Source: Oscillospiraceae bacterium (GTDB lineage Bacteria; Bacillota_A; Clostridia; Oscillospirales; Oscillospiraceae). Taken from it: a stretch of 8,973 nt of DNA. The notes beneath the pieces are model-generated. The model saw nothing but the letters and a program-made list of their open reading frames with translations. It made no database searches and was not told where the DNA came from. The translations under genes were made by a program, and so were the position numbers. The stretch spans positions 1-8,973 of the forward strand of contig JAFZOC010000071.1 of assembly GCA_017550765.1 (NCBI GenBank), written 5' to 3'. Positions 4,685 through 8,973 of the stretch are shown piece by piece (positions within the stretch are counted from its first letter, which is position 1; every line of letters starts with the position of its first letter).

Positions 4685-4714
4685 TTGCAGATCGACAGGG
4701 CGGGATGGTATGAT
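4685..4714 (+). promoter_or_regulatory. Probable promoter of the Na/phosphate transporter gene
   Basis: TATGAT (4709-4714) matches five of six -10 positions and is preceded by an extended -10 TGG (4706-4708). The best -35, TTGCAG (4685-4690), is weak and 18 bases away, so the extended -10 probably carries the promoter. Transcription would start near 4721. No pho-box-like direct repeat is apparent. Confidence 0.55.
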
Positions 4715-4735
4715 ATAGATGTGAAAAAATTGATC

Positions 4736-4742
4736 GGGGGAG
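4736..4742 (+). promoter_or_regulatory. Ribosome binding site supporting a TTG start
   Basis: GGGGGAG stands 10 bases before the TTG at 4753. An ATG at 4746 lies only 3 bases away and in another frame. In the transporter's frame the stop TGA at 4744-4746 prevents any earlier start, so TTG at 4753 is the first usable codon. Confidence 0.6.
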
Positions 4743-4752
4743 CTGATGGCCT

Positions 4753-6510
4753 TTGAGTATCGCGAATGTCCTGTCGCTGCTGGGCGGCATCGCGCTGTTC
4801 CTCTTCGGCATGAGCCTGATGGGGGACGGCCTCAAGCGCGTGGCCGGGAACAAGATGGAGCTGGTGCTCTATCGCCTGACCGGCACGCCGATCCGCGGCG
4901 TGGTCCTGGGCACCGGCGTCACCGCCGTGATCCAGTCCTCCTCCGCCACTTCCGTCATGGTGGTCGGCTTCGTGAACTCCGGCATGATGAAGCTGGAACA
5001 GGCCGTCTCCGTCATCCAGGGCGCCCTGATCGGCACCAGCATCACCGGCTGGATCATCGCCCTCTCCAGCGTCCAGGGCGGCGGCGGATGGACCACCCTC
5101 TTCTCCACTTCGACCCTGGCGGCGCTGGTGGCGGTGGGCGGCATCCTGCTGCGCATGTTCTCCAAGAAGCAGGCCCAGCGCCATGTGGGCGATATCCTGC
5201 TGGGCTTCGCGGTGCTGATGTTCGGCATGCAGGATATGAGCGGCGCGGTGGAGCCCCTGCGCTCCGACCCGGGCTTCCTCAGCCTCCTGACCGCGTTCTC
5301 CCATCCGCTGCTGGGCATCCTGGCAGGCGCGGCCTTCACCGCGATCCTGCAGAGCGCCTCTGCCGCGGTGGGCATCCTGCAGGCCCTGTCCATGACCGGC
5401 GCGATCAGCTTCGACGTGGCCTTCCCGCTGATCCTGGGCATCGCGATCGGCTCCTCCGTCCCGGTGCTGCTCTCGGCGCTGGGCGCCAAGGTGGACGGCC
5501 GCCGCGCCGCCTTCTCCTACCTGGCGATCGAGATCTTCGGCGCGCTGATCTTCGGCCTGCTGTACTACGTGTTGGGCTCCGTCCTGCATCTGAGCGTCGG
5601 GGAGACCATCATGGACCCGGTGAGCATCGCTCTGGTGAACACTCTCTTCCGCCTGGCCACCGCCGCTGTGCTGCTGCCCTTCGATAAGGGCATCGTCCGC
5701 CTGGTCTCCCGCTTCATCCGGCAGCGGGAGGACGAGAAGGCCGCCGAGGGCGAGCTGGACCGTCTGGACGAGCGCTTCCTCCAGCATCCGGCCCTGGCCG
5801 TGGAGCAGAGCCATCTCACCGTCAACGCCATGGCCCGCACCGCCCTGGAGAACGTCCGCCTGGCGATCTCCCTGCTGAGCGCCTACACCGAGGAGGGCGC
5901 GAAGAAGGTGGAGCAGATCGAGGATCTGGTGGACCGCTACGAGGACCGGCTCGGCACCTACCTGGTGAAGCTCAACACCCACGAGCTGAACACCAGCCAG
6001 AACGAGAGCGTGTCCAAGTTCCTGCACACCCTCAGCGATTTCGAGCGTATCAGCGACCATGCCATGAACCTGGTGAGCGTGGCCCGGGAGATCCACGAGA
6101 AGAAGGTCGTGTTCTCCGGCGAAGCGCAGAAGGAGCTGGAAGTGCTCACGGCGGCGCTGCTGGAGATCCTGGAGCTCTCCTTCGGGGCTTTCCTGGACGA
6201 GGATCAGGACCGCGCGCGCCGGGTGGAGCCGCTGGAAGAGCACATCGACGTGCTCTGCGACGAGATGAAGCTGCGCCATGTGGACCGGCTGCAGAAAGGC
6301 ACCTGCTCCCTGGCCCAGGGCTTCGTGTTCAACGACATCCTGACGAACTTCGAACGTGTGGCCGACCACTGCTCCAACATCGCCGTGGCCATGATCGAGC
6401 TGGAGGCCGACGCGTTCGAGACCCACGGCTACATCATCGACCTGCGGGAGCTGCACTCCCAGCAGTTCGACGAGCTCTACGCCCGGTACGCGGAGAAATA
6501 CAAAATCTGA
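4753..6510 (+). CDS. Na+/phosphate cotransporter NptA-type fused to a PhoU domain
   Basis: A 585-aa inner membrane protein that imports inorganic phosphate with sodium. The N-terminal part (about 1-325) is the Na/Pi-cotransporter fold with its inverted repeat. The first signature is VIQSSSATSVMVVGFVNSG (59-77), and the second is ILQSASAAVGILQAL (198-212). Multiple hydrophobic helices include LSLLGGIALFLFGMSLMG (7-24) and FPLILGIAIGSSVPVLLSAL (224-243). Residues about 355-555 form a PhoU-like helical domain with two metal-binding signatures, FERISDHAMN (430-439) and FERVADHCSN (533-542). This transporter-PhoU layout is common in Firmicutes, and the domain likely senses or gates in the cytoplasm. 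It starts with TTG at 4753, which gives the expected N-terminus (NVLSLLGG). It is followed 16 bases later by a strong hairpin. No other phosphate gene is nearby. Confidence 0.95.
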   Translation: MSIANVLSLLGGIALFLFGMSLMGDGLKRVAGNKMELVLYRLTGTPIRGVVLGTGVTAVIQSSSATSVMVVGFVNSGMMKLEQAVSVIQGALIGTSITGWIIALSSVQGGGGWTTLFSTSTLAALVAVGGILLRMFSKKQAQRHVGDILLGFAVLMFGMQDMSGAVEPLRSDPGFLSLLTAFSHPLLGILAGAAFTAILQSASAAVGILQALSMTGAISFDVAFPLILGIAIGSSVPVLLSALGAKVDGRRAAFSYLAIEIFGALIFGLLYYVLGSVLHLSVGETIMDPVSIALVNTLFRLATAAVLLPFDKGIVRLVSRFIRQREDEKAAEGELDRLDERFLQHPALAVEQSHLTVNAMARTALENVRLAISLLSAYTEEGAKKVEQIEDLVDRYEDRLGTYLVKLNTHELNTSQNESVSKFLHTLSDFERISDHAMNLVSVAREIHEKKVVFSGEAQKELEVLTAALLEILELSFGAFLDEDQDRARRVEPLEEHIDVLCDEMKLRHVDRLQKGTCSLAQGFVFNDILTNFERVADHCSNIAVAMIELEADAFETHGYIIDLRELHSQQFDELYARYAEKYKI

Positions 6511-6526
6511 ACGGAACGGACAGGAA

Positions 6527-6572
6527 ACAGACAGAGAACGGAGCGGCAGACGCCGCTCCGTTCTCTGTCTGT
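6527..6572. terminator. 21-bp perfect hairpin, bidirectional terminator
   Basis: Left arm 6527-6547, loop AGAC 6548-6551, right arm 6552-6572, with no mismatch. It begins 16 bases after the transporter stop and lies 52 bases beyond the stop of the convergent dus gene, so it can end both. The arm ends are T-rich on both strands (TTCTCTGTCTGT reading plus; the same bases followed by TTT reading minus), though neither has a long T run. Confidence 0.85.
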
Positions 6573-6624
6573 CCAAGGGATCTGCTCCGGATCGTCCCTG
6601 GACGCGCCTGGCCCTCGTGACAGA

Positions 6625-7611
6625 TCAGGTCTCGCGCCCGTCCAGCGCGGGCATCTCGCCGGGGAAGCGCCCGGCGGGATCGAAGCGGCCGCTCCGGAAC
6701 ATCCCCGCCACGGCCGCCTGATAGTCGGTCAGGTCACGGGCCTTCATGAGCTGCTTCAGCTCCCTGCCCGCGCCGGGGAACATGTAGTTTACATAATACC
6801 AGATCTCTTTCATCCGGCCCAGGACATGGTGCTCCTGCATCCCCGTCTCCCGATAGCTGGCACAGAGCCGGTCCAGGAAGTCCCGGAGCTCCCCGGCCTC
6901 CGGCGGTGCGCCGCCCCGCAGGATGCGGAAGAGGGCGGGATCCGCCACGGCGCCGCGGCCCAGCATCATGCCCGCAAGACCGGGCAGGGCCTCGCGGACA
7001 TGCTCGAAGGAGGGCAGGTCGAAGACGTTGCCGTTGTAGCAGAGGGGAGCGCGGATCTGGGGCAGGGCGCGCCGGACCGCGCCCAGGTCCGGGACGCTCC
7101 GGTACATGCCCCGCCGGTCCCGGGCGTGGACGATCAGCAGCGAGAGGGGATAGCGCCCCAGGATCTCACAGATCTTCGAAAACTCCGCCGGGCTCTCCAG
7201 GCCCAGCCGGGTCTTCACGGACACGCGCAGGGGACAGCGCGCGAAGATCTCCGAGAGCGTGCGGTCCAGGTCCTGCAGGTCCAGCAGCATCCCCGCGCCC
7301 TTGTGTTTGGGCACCACGGTCCCGCTGGGGCAGCCCATGTTCAGGTCCGCCTCGCCATAGCCCATGGCCGCGAGCTCCCGCGCCAGGATCAGGAAGGGCT
7401 CTGCCCGGCTGCACAGGATCTGGGGGACCGGGACAAGGCCCCCGTTCTGCTCCGGGAGCAGGTCCCGCAGGGCCGAGAGCTTGACCTGCCCGGTGCTGTC
7501 CGGGGCCAGGAACGGGGCGTAGTAGCGGTCCGCGCCGGGGAACAGCTCCGCGTGGATCCGGCGATAGACGCTGGTCGTGATCCCCTCCATGGGGGCGAAG
7601 GACAGCTGCAC
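6625..7611 (-). CDS. dus: tRNA-dihydrouridine synthase family protein
   Basis: An FMN-dependent cytoplasmic enzyme that reduces uridines in the tRNA D-loop. The 328-aa protein carries the Dus pattern in order. APMEGITTSVYRRI (6-19) is the FMN-contacting start, and VPQILC (62-67) follows. LNMGCPSGTVVPKHKGAGML (90-109) contains the catalytic Cys94. SVKTRLGL (131-138), IVHARDR (160-166), YNGNVFD (192-198) and MLGRGAVADP (216-225) are the phosphate-binding and barrel-end motifs. The C-terminal helical domain has the usual MKEIWYYVNYMFPG region. The start is GTG at 7611, with AAGGAG 10 bases upstream; a nearer ATG on that strand is out of frame. The exact class (which tRNA position) cannot be fixed by eye. 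It is transcribed from its own promoter in the divergent spacer. Confidence 0.95.
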   Translation of the reverse strand: MQLSFAPMEGITTSVYRRIHAELFPGADRYYAPFLAPDSTGQVKLSALRDLLPEQNGGLVPVPQILCSRAEPFLILARELAAMGYGEADLNMGCPSGTVVPKHKGAGMLLDLQDLDRTLSEIFARCPLRVSVKTRLGLESPAEFSKICEILGRYPLSLLIVHARDRRGMYRSVPDLGAVRRALPQIRAPLCYNGNVFDLPSFEHVREALPGLAGMMLGRGAVADPALFRILRGGAPPEAGELRDFLDRLCASYRETGMQEHHVLGRMKEIWYYVNYMFPGAGRELKQLMKARDLTDYQAAVAGMFRSGRFDPAGRFPGEMPALDGRET

Positions 7612-7621
7612 GGGCGCTCAT

Positions 7622-7627
7622 CTCCTT
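7622..7627 (-). promoter_or_regulatory. Ribosome binding site for the GTG-started dus gene
   Basis: CTCCTT in plus coordinates, AAGGAG on the coding strand, 10 bases before the GTG. The ATG immediately after it on that strand is in another frame and leads to no conserved protein. Confidence 0.6.
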
Positions 7628-7639
7628 CCTGCTGCCCCC

Positions 7640-7668
7640 AGCATAGCAGAGCATGCCCGGACAGTCAA
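7640..7668 (-). promoter_or_regulatory. Sigma-A-type promoter of dus
   Basis: On the minus strand TTGACT (7663-7668 in plus coordinates) is followed after exactly 17 bases by TATGCT (7640-7645). The -35 matches five of six positions and the -10 four of six. An A/T-rich tract upstream on that strand (7665-7705) could strengthen it. The start would be near 7633, giving a very short leader. Confidence 0.75.
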
Positions 7669-7694
7669 AAAAATTTTTCGAAAGACATATTTTT

Positions 7695-7725
7695 TTCACA
7701 AAAAAGCGGCAAAAGCATGTATAAT
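7695..7725 (+). promoter_or_regulatory. Promoter of the coiled-coil protein gene
   Basis: A perfect -10 TATAAT (7720-7725) follows TTCACA (7695-7700, five of six -35 positions) with a spacing of 19 bases, slightly longer than ideal. It lies in an AT-rich island with runs of seven A and seven T shared with the divergent dus promoter. The start would be near 7732, about 26 bases before the start codon. Confidence 0.7.
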
Positions 7726-7757
7726 TGTATGTTAGAGAATGAGTGGAGGGATGACGC

Positions 7758-8973
7758 ATGAAACATCCGGCCCTGACCAGGATCTTTGCCATCGTGCTTG
7801 CGATCCTGTGCCTGGCCATGCTCCTGGCGGGGGCGGGGATCGTGCGTTCCGCGCTGCGGGAACGGGACAAGGGACGTGCGGATCTTACGCGCCTGCGCGA
7901 CAGGATGGACGAATATGCGCAGATCCTCCGGCAGCTGGAGGGGACCACCCGCTTTGAGGAGATCGATCGGGAGCTCAGCGAGCGGCAGGGGGCCCATGAC
8001 GAACAGGCCGTCCGGCACAGGACGGACCTGGCGATCTACACGGCGACCCGCAGCGGCCTGCTCACAGGCGCGGCTTCTCTGCGCGAGGCAGCCGATGCGC
8101 TGGCCCAGGGCCGAGCCCAGTACGAGGCGGGCCTGGCCATGTTCCAGGAGCAGGAGGCGGCCTTCTATGAGGGCTATGCCCAGTTCCAGGAGGGGAAGCG
8201 CCAGCTGGCGGAAGCGCGGGCCACGCTCGATATGACGGCCCAGGCGCTGGCCGCGACCCGCGCACAGCTCGCGCAGCTCAGGAGCCTGAGCGCCGTGCTG
8301 GAGAGCGACGATCCGGACGCCCGGCTGGAGCTCAGCGTGGAGACATACGACCTCCTGCTCGGCTCCATGGACCAGGCCATGGGCATGTACGGGCAGCTGA
8401 AGGACCAGGGCGGCATCAGCGCGGAGCAGATGCAGATGCTGGCCACGATGCTCGCCCAGCAGTACGGCGTGGATGCAGACGAGTTCCTGGAGAACGTGGA
8501 GTGGCAGGGGATCGACGCGGCGACCATGGAGGAATGGGAGACGCGCATCGTCGAGGCCACCGGCATGACCCCGGAGGAGCTGCGCGCCCAGATCCAGGAG
8601 CAGCGGGACAGCATCGGCGGCGAAGACGGACAGCAGCCCCTCAGCGAGGAGCAGTTCGCCGCGCTCCAGGCCGCCTACGCCCTGAACAAGGCCCAGATCG
8701 ACGCCATGGCCTCCGTGCTGGAGGAACAGATCGCGGTCTATGAGGCCCAGCTCGCAGACGCCCAGGCCCAGATGGACGAGGCCCAGGCCCAGATCGACGC
8801 CATGGACGCATACATGGAGCAGGGGAAGACGGCCATCGAGCAGGGCCGGGCCGCCCTGGACGCCGCGGGCGGACAGCTCTGGTCCGGACAGAAGGCCATC
8901 GACGACGGTTTTGCCCAGATCCGGGAGAAAGAGGCGGAGCTGGACGAACAGGAAGAGGAGCTGCGCAAGGAAA
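7758..8973 (+). CDS. Membrane-anchored coiled-coil protein, 5' part only (runs off the window)
   Basis: An open frame of 405 codons with no stop before the right edge. The ATG at 7758 has GGAGGG (7745-7750) 7 bases upstream and follows a good promoter. Residues 1-7 are short and basic, and 8-29 (RIFAIVLAILCLAMLLAGAGIV) form one transmembrane or signal-anchor segment. The rest is almost wholly helical and hydrophilic, rich in Ala, Gln and Glu. Coiled-coil regions lie at about 38-180 and 300-405, around a more globular acidic middle (180-295). Glycines recur at heptad spacing: 118, 125, 139, 146 and again 356, 363, 377, 384. Residues 336-349 are two near-identical heptads (QAQMDEA, QAQIDAM). 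I do not recognise the family. The Gly-punctuated helices recall extracytoplasmic coils of some large Gram-positive permeases (YhgE/Pip or FtsX-like), but that is only a suggestion; more membrane segments may lie beyond the edge. Confidence 0.88.
   Translation, partial: MKHPALTRIFAIVLAILCLAMLLAGAGIVRSALRERDKGRADLTRLRDRMDEYAQILRQLEGTTRFEEIDRELSERQGAHDEQAVRHRTDLAIYTATRSGLLTGAASLREAADALAQGRAQYEAGLAMFQEQEAAFYEGYAQFQEGKRQLAEARATLDMTAQALAATRAQLAQLRSLSAVLESDDPDARLELSVETYDLLLGSMDQAMGMYGQLKDQGGISAEQMQMLATMLAQQYGVDADEFLENVEWQGIDAATMEEWETRIVEATGMTPEELRAQIQEQRDSIGGEDGQQPLSEEQFAALQAAYALNKAQIDAMASVLEEQIAVYEAQLADAQAQMDEAQAQIDAMDAYMEQGKTAIEQGRAALDAAGGQLWSGQKAIDDGFAQIREKEAELDEQEEELRKE

Noticed and set aside
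4609..6576. Very long open frame on the minus strand opposite the phosphate transporter
   Set aside because: It mirrors the transporter gene, has low-complexity Gln/His/Ala-rich sequence from GC-rich codon bias, and no ribosome binding site. The plus-strand protein has all conserved motifs.
7672..7705. A and T runs before the coiled-coil gene as an intrinsic terminator
   Set aside because: They lie between two divergent promoters, where no transcript needs to end, and there is no GC-rich stem. They are better read as promoter-associated AT-rich DNA.

Overview
The window looks like chromosomal DNA from a GC-rich member of the Clostridia (Bacillota). The grounds are strong AGGAGG-type ribosome binding sites, sigma-A-like promoters sitting in short AT-rich islands, a TepA-type ClpP relative, an NptA-PhoU fusion and a compact Xre regulator paired with a small membrane protein. 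I cannot name the genus. There are eight complete protein genes and one that runs off the right edge. I see no rRNA, tRNA, CRISPR array, transposase or phage gene.

Layout. 1-203: a strong hairpin, then an AT-rich promoter. 204-886 (+): a 67-aa Xre regulator whose stop overlaps the start of a 160-aa four-helix membrane protein. 887-1095: a TATCCGA repeat array and a second copy of the first hairpin. 1096-1590 (-): an unknown 164-aa membrane protein, divergent from tepA (1678-2304, +). 2305-2717: a 413-bp gene-free spacer with purine-rich short repeats, a two-hairpin element and a perfect 8-bp tandem array. 2718-4517 (-): an RluA-type pseudouridine synthase followed by prmA, separated by a 71-bp tandem repeat. 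4753-6510 (+): a Na/phosphate cotransporter fused to PhoU, ending in a 21-bp hairpin shared with the convergent tRNA-dihydrouridine synthase gene (6625-7611, -). 7640-7725: a divergent promoter pair. 7758-8973 (+): the 5' part of a gene for a membrane-anchored coiled-coil protein, open to the window end.

The genes are mostly single-gene units in alternating directions rather than one pathway. Three modify the translation machinery (prmA on ribosomal protein L11; the RluA-type enzyme and Dus on RNA), one moves phosphate, one is a ClpP-like protease and four are regulatory or membrane proteins. The Xre/membrane pair is a clear operon; the rluA-prmA pair may be cotranscribed. The most unusual feature is the spacers: several carry their own class of repeat (a 22-bp composite array, an octamer array, a 71-bp nested array, a shared hairpin core with a compensatory base-pair change). 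I find no convincing new multi-gene system. The best leads are those spacer arrays and the unidentified coiled-coil protein with heptad-spaced glycines.
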